Source: Nitrobacter sp051535215 (lineage in GTDB: Bacteria > Pseudomonadota > Alphaproteobacteria > Rhizobiales > Xanthobacteraceae). From it: 64,000 nt of DNA. The DNA lies in assembly GCF_051535215.1 (NCBI RefSeq), contig NZ_JBPPLY010000006.1, positions 124,001-188,000 on the forward strand. Reading direction: 5' to 3'. Positions 26,331-34,800 of this stretch are shown piece by piece. A program made the position numbers and the translations under genes. The notes beneath the pieces are model-generated. The model was not told the origin of the DNA, did no database searches, and saw only the letters and a program-made list of their open reading frames with translations. Position 1 is the first letter of the stretch. Each line of letters begins with the position of its first letter.

Positions 26331-26402
26331 AAGCGAGGCTCCGTGATTTTGATTTGACGCGTTTTCTTCACGCGAACCGGTTTCCACTTCGCTCGAAAAC
26401 GC
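26331..26402. repeat. Family A palindromic repeat with flanking conserved block
   Basis: Bases 26359-26402 are the best copy of the 44-base palindrome (GCGTTTTCTTCACGCGAACC..TTCGCTCGAAAACGC). The flank 26331-26358 (AGAAGCGAGGCTCC..GATTTTGATTTGAC) also occurs after clpA at 2844-2873. A shorter piece, TTTTGCTCGAAAACGCCGGAG, is repeated at 26285-26305. It abuts the stop codon of the ABC-F gene (26404-26406). Confidence 0.8.
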
Positions 26403-26403
26403 T

Positions 26404-28284
26404 TTAACCCGCTGTTTCTTGGTGTGATGCGCTGGCCTCCAGCCATTCCTCTTCGGCGCGTTGCAACGCGCTGGCTGCGCTGGCGCGTGCCTTGCCCAGT
26501 TGCGCAGCCTGCTTGGGATCGCGCTTGAACAGATCCGGCAAGGCCAGGGCGACATCGATTTTGGCGATGATTCCGGTGATCCGCTCGATCTCGGCTTCGG
26601 CGTCCGCGATCTTCTGCTTGAGCGGCGTCCGCTTTTCAGTCTTGTTGCGCCTCGACTTCTCACGGCCATCGTCGCGCTCGGCCGATGATGCGCGGTCGCG
26701 CCCGCTCATGCGCAAGCCGCGCGCCGACAGAACCGCGCGGCGGTAATCTTCGAGGTCGCCCTCGTAAGGGGTGACGGTCTGGTCAGCGACCACCCATAGC
26801 CGGTCAGCGCAGGCTTCGATCAGGTAGCGGTCGTGCGAGACCATGATGACAGCACCCGGAAATTCGTTGATGGCTTCGGCGAGTGCGGCGCGGCTGTCGA
26901 TGTCGAGGTGATTGGTCGGCTCGTCGAGAATGATCATGTTCGGCGCGAAGAATGTCGCGAGCCCGAGCAGAAGGCGCGCTTTCTCGCCGCCCGAGAGGCT
27001 TCTCACAAGCGTGTCGCCCGCCTTGCCGGAAAAGCCGATGGCGCCGACGCGAGCGCGAATCTTCGTTTCCGGCGAACCTTGCATCAATCGGCGCACATGA
27101 TCGTAGGGCGAGCCGTCGAGGTCCAGTTCGTCGGTCTGATGCTGGGCGAAGTAGCCGATCGAAAGCTTGTCGGCGCGCACCACCTTGCCGGCAAACGGTT
27201 GCAGCTTTCCCGCGAGCAGTTTGACCAAAGTGGACTTGCCGTTGCCGTTGGCACCGAGCAGAGCGATGCGATCGTCTTCGTCGATCCGCAAGGTCACGCG
27301 CTTGAGCACCGGCGCTTCGGTATCGTAGCCGACGATGGCATCGTCGACGGCGATGATCGGGGGCGACAGCAGCTTGTCGGGTACGGGGAACGAAATCTCA
27401 CGCACGTCCTGCGTGACCAGCGCGGTCACCGGCTTCATGCGCTCGAGCATTTTCACGCGCGATTGGGCCTGACGCGCCTTCGAGGCCTTGGCTTTGAAGC
27501 GATCGACGAAGGCCTGCAGCCGCTTGCGTTCGTCGGCCTGCCGCCTGGCGTGCTTGGCGTCCAGCATCTCGCGGGTGGCGCGCTGGTCCTCGAAAGAGGA
27601 ATAGGTTCCCTTGTAGAGGGTGAGCTTGCCGCGATCGAGGTGCAGAATCTGATCGACAGACGTGTCGAGCAGATCGCGGTCGTGACTGATGATGATGACC
27701 GTGCGCGGGTAGTGTGCAAGGTGATCTTCCAGCCAGAGCGTCCCTTCGAGGTCGAGGTAGTTGGTCGGCTCGTCCAGCAACAACAGATCGGGCGCGGCAA
27801 AAAGAGTTGCGGCGAGCGCGACGCGCATGCGCCAGCCGCCCGAGAATTCCGCGCAAGGTCGAGCTTGATCCGCTGTCGAAAACCCGAGACCGCTCAGGAT
27901 CGACGCCGCGCGCGCCGGCGCGGAATGGGCGTCGATGTCGACGAGGCGTGTCTGGATATCCGCGATCCGGCCCGGGTCGCGCGCGGTTTCCGCTTCGTGC
28001 AGCAGCGCGTGACGCTCGACGTCGGCCTTGAGCACAACCTCGATCAGGCTTTCCGGGCCGTCGGGCGCTTCTTGCGCGAGGCTGCCGATGCGCCAGCGCG
28101 GCGGAATGGCGATGGTGCCGGTTTCCGTCGGGAGTTCGCCGCGGATCGCGTGGAACAGGGTGGACTTGCCGACGCCGTTGCGTCCGACAAAGCCGACGCG
28201 GGCGCCGGGCACGATCTGTACGGAGCTATGGTCGATCAGAAGCCGTCCGGCGATGCGGATCGAGATATCGGTGAGGGAAAGCAT
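26404..28284 (-). CDS. ABC-F family ATPase (YheS/Uup type)
   Basis: This 626-residue soluble protein has two ABC ATPase domains and no membrane segments. Domain 1 has Walker A GRNGVGKST near 34-42, signature FSGGWRMRVALA and Walker B LLLLDEPTNYLDLEG. Domain 2 has GANGNGKST, LSGGEKARLLLG and IILDEPTNHLDIDS. The linker (about 240-300) is Lys/Arg-rich and ends MLERMKPVTALVTQDVREISFPVP. A coiled-coil C-terminal tail follows. ABC-F proteins act on ribosomes, often relieving stalled states. The linker and tail look most like YheS, but Uup cannot be excluded. The start at 28284 is clear. Confidence 0.92.
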   Translation of the reverse strand: MLSLTDISIRIAGRLLIDHSSVQIVPGARVGFVGRNGVGKSTLFHAIRGELPTETGTIAIPPRWRIGSLAQEAPDGPESLIEVVLKADVERHALLHEAETARDPGRIADIQTRLVDIDAHSAPARAASILSGLGFSTADQARPCAEFSGGWRMRVALAATLFAAPDLLLLDEPTNYLDLEGTLWLEDHLAHYPRTVIIISHDRDLLDTSVDQILHLDRGKLTLYKGTYSSFEDQRATREMLDAKHARRQADERKRLQAFVDRFKAKASKARQAQSRVKMLERMKPVTALVTQDVREISFPVPDKLLSPPIIAVDDAIVGYDTEAPVLKRVTLRIDEDDRIALLGANGNGKSTLVKLLAGKLQPFAGKVVRADKLSIGYFAQHQTDELDLDGSPYDHVRRLMQGSPETKIRARVGAIGFSGKAGDTLVRSLSGGEKARLLLGLATFFAPNMIILDEPTNHLDIDSRAALAEAINEFPGAVIMVSHDRYLIEACADRLWVVADQTVTPYEGDLEDYRRAVLSARGLRMSGRDRASSAERDDGREKSRRNKTEKRTPLKQKIADAEAEIERITGIIAKIDVALALPDLFKRDPKQAAQLGKARASAASALQRAEEEWLEASASHQETAG

Positions 28285-28368
28285 GCTGGCTTTTCACCGC
28301 TATGCCAGCCAAACGCAACCTGTTTGTGTTGCTTCACAACAAGACCGCTGATCGAACTTGCCGCCAGC

Positions 28369-28575
28369 TTATGCGGGAAACGGGCGCGCTGGGAGTTCAG
28401 TGTCCTCGGCGGCCTCTTGTGCACGCAGTTGCTCCAGCAGAAGCCGAAGCCGACCCGGAAGCTCCGGCTCCTCCGGCCGAACGTCGGCACGCAACCGCTC
28501 GCCGATCGCTTCGGCCACCGTCCTGGCGGTTTTCGCATCGATCCCGTCAGGACGCTGGGCGGGTCGGTCGGTCAT
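28369..28575 (-). CDS. Small protein, 68 aa, function unknown
   Basis: The 68-residue product reads DAKTARTVAEAIGERLRADV, then PELPGRLRLLLEQLRAQEAA. Two amphipathic helices are likely, around 12-30 and 38-52. The pattern IG..LR followed by LP.RL..LL.QL loosely resembles NepR anti-sigma factors of the alphaproteobacterial general stress response. However, Pro residues interrupt the region and no phyR or ecfG is nearby, so I do not assign it. The ATG at 28575 has GAGGA directly upstream, closer than ideal. It lies 84 bases upstream of the ABC-F gene on the same strand. Confidence 0.55.
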   Translation of the reverse strand: MTDRPAQRPDGIDAKTARTVAEAIGERLRADVRPEEPELPGRLRLLLEQLRAQEAAEDTELPARPFPA

Positions 28576-28768
28576 TCCTCGTTCCGCTTCCGTATCACAG
28601 GGGACCCAAGTTAAGTCACGGATCAGCAAATTGTTTCCGCGGTATGCCTACCCCAAGTGGAATCTGCAAGCGTAAACGCGGGAATGCATAGGCTGTCGGA
28701 TAGGCGGAAATCGCGAAGGTCCGGCGAGACGGCCCGGAGGCTCTTCAGGCACGATCAGCCGTTCCCCG

Positions 28769-30097
28769 CTAACCCTCGTTCAGGCGCAGGCCGGCCCGGA
28801 GAAATTTCTGGGGATCCACGGCTTCACCGTCGATCCTTGTTTCATAGTGCAGGTGAGGGCCGGTCGAACGGCCCGTCGATCCGACTTCGCCGACGACCTG
28901 CCCGATCTTGATGGATTGGCCGACGCTGACGTTGATTGCGGAGAGGTGACCGTAACGGGTCGACAGGCCGTTGCCGTGATCGATCTCGACCATCCGCCCA
29001 TAGCCGCCGCTCCAGCCCGCGGAGACGACCTTTCCGTTTGCCGTCGCGCGCACGGGATCTCCCATCGCTGCGCGGAAATCGAGACCGGTATGCATCGCCG
29101 GGCGTCCGACAAACGGATCGACACGCACGCCGAAGCCCGAGGTGAATTCGATCTCGCCGACCACTGGCTTGCGATAGGGGACGAGCGCGAGGGCGCCATT
29201 GAGCCGGTCGATCTGCGCCCGGGCGAGATTGACACGGGTGAGCTGTCGCTCGAACGGATCCGCGCCGGGCCGCAGCCTGACGGGAACATAAGGACCACCG
29301 GTGCCGGAACGCGGCGTTGCGGATTCCATCTTCGCCATGCTGAGTCCGAGATCGGAGAACACGCCGCGCAGCCGGTGCATCCGCGACTCCATGCGATTTT
29401 CAACCGCATTCAGTTCGGCGACCTGGCGGTTCTCGACCCGATCGAGCGACGATTCAAGCCGCATCAGCTTGTTGACCTGGCTTGTGGCTTTCTCGAGCCT
29501 GACCGGCTGCTTACGGAAGTCGGACGTGTCGAGGGTAGCGGTATCGTTGATCGGGGTGGGTTTTGCGGACCCCGACGAGCTTGCATCGGCATCCTTTTCC
29601 GCCTTTCGTGACGTCCCCTTGATCGAGCCTGTTGTTGAAACATCCGGCAAGGCGCTCAAGGCGGCCGCGCGGGATTCGAGCACTGCCTGACGGCGCACGA
29701 TTTCTTCGAGCTTTCTGTCGAACTGTTCCTGATCGAGCAGTTGGCGGCTGGTGGTGCGATCGACACGCGCACGCAATTCCGCAATGCGGTCTTCATAAGC
29801 GTACTGCATGTCGGCCTGGCGCGCGATGAGCCGTGTCAGCACATCGTCGCGGAATGCAAAGTAGGTCGCTGTCGCCGCGGACCAGATGCCGAGCAGCGTA
29901 ACGGTTCCCACGACGATCCAGAACACCACGGGGCCGAATCGAACCTGCCTGCCGGCATGGGCAAGGGTGAAACCGCGCTGAGTTTCCTTCTTCCTCGGCG
30001 GCGAGGCGACGGACGTTGCCTGGCGGGAGGGATGTCGATGATGATCGTGCGCGCGATGCTGCGAAGACTCGGCATACTGACTGGAACGGTACGACAT
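28769..30097 (-). CDS. M23 (LytM-domain) peptidase with coiled coil, membrane-anchored
   Basis: The 442-residue protein has a basic cytoplasmic N-terminus and one membrane helix (about 54-80, FGPVVFWIVVGTVTLLGIWSAATATYFAF). A long coiled coil (about 85-265) follows. The C-terminal LytM domain carries HTGLDF, the Asp-containing FRAAMGDPV, and HLHYETR. The zinc-binding His and Asp positions are present, so it may be an active peptidoglycan endopeptidase. The coiled coil also recalls EnvC-type activators and MepM-like enzymes. The ATG at 30097 has GGGAG six bases upstream; a GTG at 30103 is the alternative. Confidence 0.92.
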   Translation of the reverse strand: MSYRSSQYAESSQHRAHDHHRHPSRQATSVASPPRKKETQRGFTLAHAGRQVRFGPVVFWIVVGTVTLLGIWSAATATYFAFRDDVLTRLIARQADMQYAYEDRIAELRARVDRTTSRQLLDQEQFDRKLEEIVRRQAVLESRAAALSALPDVSTTGSIKGTSRKAEKDADASSSGSAKPTPINDTATLDTSDFRKQPVRLEKATSQVNKLMRLESSLDRVENRQVAELNAVENRMESRMHRLRGVFSDLGLSMAKMESATPRSGTGGPYVPVRLRPGADPFERQLTRVNLARAQIDRLNGALALVPYRKPVVGEIEFTSGFGVRVDPFVGRPAMHTGLDFRAAMGDPVRATANGKVVSAGWSGGYGRMVEIDHGNGLSTRYGHLSAINVSVGQSIKIGQVVGEVGSTGRSTGPHLHYETRIDGEAVDPQKFLRAGLRLNEG

Positions 30098-30196
30098 CGG
30101 CACTCCCGCGCCGGCCTGAAACGAGTTCCAGTCGGCTCAACTTCGGTGTTGATTTGAACCGTTCATGGTTAATTTTCGGAAAATGGTGGTGCGTCG

Positions 30197-30832
30197 TTAC
30201 AGGTCTCGCGCCGCCGCAAGAACCTCTTCGGCGTGACCATCGACTCTGACCTTGCGCCAGATCCGGGCGATCCTGCCGTCCGGGGCAACCAGTACGGTCG
30301 TGCGAAGAACACCGAGGAAGGCCTTGCCATACATGGATTTCTCACCCCATGCGCCATAGGCTTCCAGCATCTCGTGCTTTTCATCCGAGATGAGAGGAAC
30401 GGTCAGCTTGTGTTTGGCACGGAACGATTCCTGCGTTTTTACGGGATCGGCCGAGACGCCCAGCACTGTGGTTCCGGAATCTGCGAACCCGTTCGCCAAG
30501 CGGCTGAAATCCATCGCCTCCCGGGTGCAGCCCGGCGTATTGGCGCGTGGATAGAAAAAGATCACCAGTTTCCGTCCGATGAAGTCCGCGAGGGAAACAT
30601 GAGCCCCGCCATCCCGGGGAAGGGTGAATGACGGCGCCCGTGAGCCCTCCGCAAGTTCTGACGCTTGAGGTCCGGGCAGCGACGCCGCCGGGCGTGCCCT
30701 GGGCTTTTCGCCCGCCGCCGGCTTGGACGACGGAGCGGCTTTTCGGGCTGGTTTCGCGCGACCGGCCGTTGTGGGGCGGACAGGCTTGGGGGTGACGGTC
30801 TTAGAGGATTTCTTACGTATCTTCTTGGACAT
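30197..30832 (-). CDS. Bcp/PrxQ-type peroxiredoxin, single cysteine, with basic N-terminal extension
   Basis: The thioredoxin-fold domain (about 62-211) reduces peroxides. The peroxidatic Cys is residue 102 in FFYPRANTPGCTREAMDF. In most Bcp proteins a resolving Cys stands five residues later; here it is Met107, and no other Cys exists in the protein. It must therefore rely on an external thiol. The N-terminal 60 residues are Lys/Pro/Ala/Arg-rich (KKIRKKSSKTVTPKPVRP..), longer than usual Bcp and likely disordered. AGGAAGG lies before the start at 30832; the frame is open upstream but has no coding signs. Confidence 0.92.
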   Translation of the reverse strand: MSKKIRKKSSKTVTPKPVRPTTAGRAKPARKAAPSSKPAAGEKPRARPAASLPGPQASELAEGSRAPSFTLPRDGGAHVSLADFIGRKLVIFFYPRANTPGCTREAMDFSRLANGFADSGTTVLGVSADPVKTQESFRAKHKLTVPLISDEKHEMLEAYGAWGEKSMYGKAFLGVLRTTVLVAPDGRIARIWRKVRVDGHAEEVLAAARDL

Positions 30833-31125
30833 ACGCCTTCCTTTCGTCGCTTTCCGGCGCTCAGTATCCGGTCGACTTCCGGAGATGTGAAGGCGACTCG
30901 GGTATGTCGCGGCCGCTGTGCATTTCCGTCGATCGCGGGGTATGTTGACAAGGGATTCGACGAACCTTCCGTCCCGCGTCCTGCTCGGCAAGCACCATGG
31001 GCCGGATGACGCGTAACATGTTAAATCGCGGATTGGCAGAAGTGCCGTCACGGGAGCGTTGGTCCGGGAGCGACGCACTGACCGATGACGGCCACTGCTC
31101 CGGTCCTGGCCGGCACGAAGAGGCA
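30833..31125. other. Divergent bcp to AsmA-like intergenic region
   Basis: The 293-base gap separates the peroxiredoxin gene (minus) and the AsmA-like gene (plus). It should hold both promoters. I see no convincing -35/-10 pair, hairpin or repeat. In-frame starts at 30997 and earlier could extend the AsmA-like protein, but the added residues have no visible pattern. Confidence 0.4.
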
Positions 31126-34100
31126 ATGACAAGGAAGACGCCGATCCCAATGCCGACACGCGGCGGCGACCAGGTCTCGCAAGGACAAGTCTCGCAAGCA
31201 GAAGATACCGAGTGGAATGAGGATCACGACGAGGTCCAAAGCCGCCGCGTGCGTCGGCTGCTGTCGCGTTCGGATTCCGGAATTCACAGGTTGGGCGATC
31301 GGCTCGGGCGGCTCAAGAGTTGGCTCGCCGGCGAACGCTGGATCAGGCGGCTTGCAATCGCTTTAGGAGTGCTGGCGGTCGTCTTCGCCGGCAGCTTTGG
31401 CGCGCTCTGGTGGCGCCTCGGCGCCGGCCCGGTCAATCTCGACATGATGACACCGTGGCTTGTCGCGGCGATCGAGGAAAATATCGGGCACGGCAACACC
31501 GTGGAGATCGGTGGCACGCAGATCGAGCGCGCCGGCAGAATTCGTATCGCGGTTCGCGTTCGTGACGTCGTCGTCCGCGACAGCGATCATGTGATCGTCG
31601 CCAGTGCGCCGAAAGCCGAGGTGAGGCTGTCCGGTATGGCGCTGTTGACCGGGCAACTGCGTGCCGAAAGCCTCAATCTGGTGGATGCCGAACTCGCGGT
31701 TCGGATTACACCGGACGGACAGGTTACCGTTTCGGCGGGCGACAACGCCAAGCCGCTTGCCACCGGTGTCGCGTCAGCGCGGCCATCCATCCCGCCGTCG
31801 CCTTCCGGCATCGCCCCCTCACAGCCGATGTCCCCATCGGGTGAATCCCAGACCGCCGCCGCGCCGGTGATGCCCGAGGGACGCAATACCCCCGGGACGC
31901 TTTTGGCCGGATTGAACTGGCTCGACAGCCTCAGCTTGAGGGGGCTGGACGGGCAGAATCTCAACGAGATCGGTCTGAAAAACGGCAGGCTGGTGGTCGA
32001 TGACCAGCAGCGCGGCAATCGTTGGAGCTTGAGCAATATCAGCCTGAGCCTTCGCCGGCCCCGCGCCGGCGGCGTCGCGTTCAGTGTCGGCGCAGGAGGC
32101 GGTGAACCGTGGTCGCTCCAGGTCGTTGTCGGGCCGTCAGCCGATGGCGTGCGCCCTGTCGATCTGCGTGCCACCGCAGTTCCGGCAAAGAACATTCTGC
32201 TGGCGCTCCGCATCAAGGATCTCACCTATAGCGCCGATATGCCGCTTAGCGGCGAACTGAAGGGTGAGATCGGCCGCGACGGCCTGCCGACCTATCTTCG
32301 CGGCAGCCTCTTAGCCGGCAAAGGTACGCTCATCGACACCGATACGCCGGACTATCCCATGGCGATCGATCAGATCGAAATGAACATGGAGTGGGATGCG
32401 GGACGGCGTGTTCTGGTTGCGCCGTTCAAAATCGTGTCAGGCCAGAATCGGATCACACTGCTCGCCCGTCTCGAGCCGCCGAATGGCAGTATTCCGGACT
32501 GGCGGATGGGTTTGAGCGGCGGCACCATCGTCCTCGCCGACTCCGATGGCGACAAGCCCCTGATCTTCAACCGCATTGCGGTCGGAATGCAGTTCGATAC
32601 CGAACACAAGCAGGTAAGGCTCACACAGGCCGATATCAGCAACGGCGAGGTCGGCGTCGCCGGCACCGGGAGCATCGACTATTCGGAAGAACCACGTTTG
32701 AAACTGGGCTTCGCCGGGACGCCGATGTCCGTGGCTGCACTGAAGAGCATGTGGCCGGTTCTGATCGTGCCGGAGGTGCGCGAATGGGTCATCGAGCGAA
32801 TTGGACAAGGCTCTCTCCAGCGCATCGAAATCGGCGTCAATTCACCGCTCCGCAATCTGTCGCGGCGCGGGCCGCCCATCCCGGACGATGGCCTTTCTGT
32901 CGATATCGCCGCCAGCAATGTGACGCTGCACCCCGTCGATGAAATGCCTTCGATCCGCGACGCCGATCTGAAGGCGCGAGTGACCGGCAGAACCGCGACA
33001 GTGACGATCGGGCAGGCCGCCGCCGACACCCCGGCCGGCCGCAAGCTCAACATTTCCGACGTCGTTTTCGAGGTGCCGGACATGGCGCCCAAACCCGCAC
33101 CGGCCAGGGTGAAATTCCGGATCGACGCTCCGGTGCCCGCAGCCGCTGAAATTCTCGCCTCGGACCGCCTCAGCGAATTCACCGGCAATCTGATCGATCC
33201 GAATTCCAGCAAGGGAACGGTGGCTGCGCAGATCGCGCTGGGACTGCCGATCAAGCGTCAGATCACCAAGGAAGATACGACCTATTCCATCACCGCCGAT
33301 CTCGCAGGATTTGCCGCCGACCGGCTGGTCATGAATCAGAAGCTCGAGGCGAGCGCGCTGAAGGTGGTCGCCAACAACCAGGGTTATCAGGTCAAAGGCG
33401 ACGTCAAGATCAATGGGCAGCCAGCTTCGCTGGATTATCGCAAGCCGACGGACGGCGACGCCGACATCAAGTTGCAGGCCACCCTCGATGACGCGAGCCG
33501 CGCAAAACTCGGGATCGATCTCGGTCCCGGGGCGACGGGTTCCGTTCCCGTCAAGCTGGTCGGCAAAATCGGCACAGACAAGGACAGCAAGATCGGCATC
33601 GATGCCGATCTGACGTCCCTGAAACTCGACAACCTTCTGCCGGGTTGGGTCAAGCTGCCGGGAAAATCAGGCCATGCGACGTTCAACATCGTGCAGAAGC
33701 CGCAGTCGACGCGCCTGGAGGATATCGTTATCGACGGCAGCGGCGTCACGATTAAGGGCTCGCTGGAGATCGATCAGAACGGCGATCTTTTGAACGCGAA
33801 TTTTCCGGTTTACGCGCCGTCCGAAGGCGACAAGGCTTCCCTCAAGGCCGAGCGCAACGGTGATGGCGTGTTGAAGGTCGTCATGCGTGGCGACGTGTTC
33901 GATGGTCGCGGCTTCATCAAATCGGCGATGTCGGGCAAGCAGACCGACACCAAGGGCAAGGCCAAGAACCTCGACCTCGACATCGACTTGAAGATCGGAG
34001 CCATCGCCGGATTTTACGGCGAAGCCGTGCGCAGCGCGGACGTGAAGATGGCCCGGCGCAACGGCTCGATCCGCAGCCTGAGCATGAGCGGCAAGATCGG

Positions 34101-34758
34101 GCGCGACACCTCGCTGACCGGAGAACTGCGCGGACGTCCGCAGGGGCAGGACGTCATTCTGATCGAGACCGACGACGCGGGTTCGTTCTTCCGCTTCACA
34201 GATACCTACGGAAAGATGTTCGGTGGCCAGCTTTCGCTCGCCATGGATCCGCCGACCGCCGAGCCGCGCGCCAAGCAGGGTCTGATCAACGTTCGCGATT
34301 TCACCGTCAAGGGCGAGACGGCCCTGGATCGCGCGGCCGCCAGCGGTCCGCAGACCGCGCGGAACGGCATCTCGTTTTCCCGGCTGCGCGCGGAGTTCAC
34401 CCGTCAGAACGGGTTGCTTTCCGTGCGCGACGGCGTCGTCAAGGGTCCGATCATCGGCGGGACCATCGAAGGCAATATCGATTTTCCCGGCAATCAGGTC
34501 CGCATGAGAGGCACGTTCGTGCCGATGTACGGGCTCAACAACATCTTCGGACAACTTCCGATCGTGGGGCTGTTCCTTGGCGGCAGCGACGAGGGATTGA
34601 TCGGTGTGACCTACGAGGTGGTGGGAACGCCGGGCCAGCCGCAATTGCGGGTCAATCCGATTTCGGCCATGGCTCCCGGCGTGCTGCGCAAGATCTTCGA
34701 ATTCCAGACCGGCAATCCGGCCAATCAGATCGAGTATCCGTCGCAGGGCGGCAACTGA
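31126..34758 (+). CDS. Large AsmA/YhdP-like protein (DUF3971)
   Basis: The 1210-residue product has a charged N-terminus and one membrane helix (about 75-100, RLAIALGVLAVVFAGSFGALWWRL). A very long beta-rich periplasmic part follows, with a Pro/Ser linker near 210-245. The C-terminus, LNNIFGQLPIVGLFLGGSDEGLIGVTYEVVGTPGQPQLRVNPISAMAPGVLRKIFEF, is the AsmA-like C-terminal motif. YhdP, TamB and AsmA proteins form groove-like bridges and are implicated in phospholipid transport to the outer membrane. This role is inferred. GAAGAGG precedes the ATG at 31126 closely; 31150 is an alternative. It is divergent from the peroxiredoxin gene. Confidence 0.88.
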   Translation: MTRKTPIPMPTRGGDQVSQGQVSQAEDTEWNEDHDEVQSRRVRRLLSRSDSGIHRLGDRLGRLKSWLAGERWIRRLAIALGVLAVVFAGSFGALWWRLGAGPVNLDMMTPWLVAAIEENIGHGNTVEIGGTQIERAGRIRIAVRVRDVVVRDSDHVIVASAPKAEVRLSGMALLTGQLRAESLNLVDAELAVRITPDGQVTVSAGDNAKPLATGVASARPSIPPSPSGIAPSQPMSPSGESQTAAAPVMPEGRNTPGTLLAGLNWLDSLSLRGLDGQNLNEIGLKNGRLVVDDQQRGNRWSLSNISLSLRRPRAGGVAFSVGAGGGEPWSLQVVVGPSADGVRPVDLRATAVPAKNILLALRIKDLTYSADMPLSGELKGEIGRDGLPTYLRGSLLAGKGTLIDTDTPDYPMAIDQIEMNMEWDAGRRVLVAPFKIVSGQNRITLLARLEPPNGSIPDWRMGLSGGTIVLADSDGDKPLIFNRIAVGMQFDTEHKQVRLTQADISNGEVGVAGTGSIDYSEEPRLKLGFAGTPMSVAALKSMWPVLIVPEVREWVIERIGQGSLQRIEIGVNSPLRNLSRRGPPIPDDGLSVDIAASNVTLHPVDEMPSIRDADLKARVTGRTATVTIGQAAADTPAGRKLNISDVVFEVPDMAPKPAPARVKFRIDAPVPAAAEILASDRLSEFTGNLIDPNSSKGTVAAQIALGLPIKRQITKEDTTYSITADLAGFAADRLVMNQKLEASALKVVANNQGYQVKGDVKINGQPASLDYRKPTDGDADIKLQATLDDASRAKLGIDLGPGATGSVPVKLVGKIGTDKDSKIGIDADLTSLKLDNLLPGWVKLPGKSGHATFNIVQKPQSTRLEDIVIDGSGVTIKGSLEIDQNGDLLNANFPVYAPSEGDKASLKAERNGDGVLKVVMRGDVFDGRGFIKSAMSGKQTDTKGKAKNLDLDIDLKIGAIAGFYGEAVRSADVKMARRNGSIRSLSMSGKIGRDTSLTGELRGRPQGQDVILIETDDAGSFFRFTDTYGKMFGGQLSLAMDPPTAEPRAKQGLINVRDFTVKGETALDRAAASGPQTARNGISFSRLRAEFTRQNGLLSVRDGVVKGPIIGGTIEGNIDFPGNQVRMRGTFVPMYGLNNIFGQLPIVGLFLGGSDEGLIGVTYEVVGTPGQPQLRVNPISAMAPGVLRKIFEFQTGNPANQIEYPSQGGN

Positions 34759-34800
34759 TCTCGGCTGCGCGCCGTCGCGTCAATGCTGCCGCGAAGGCTT

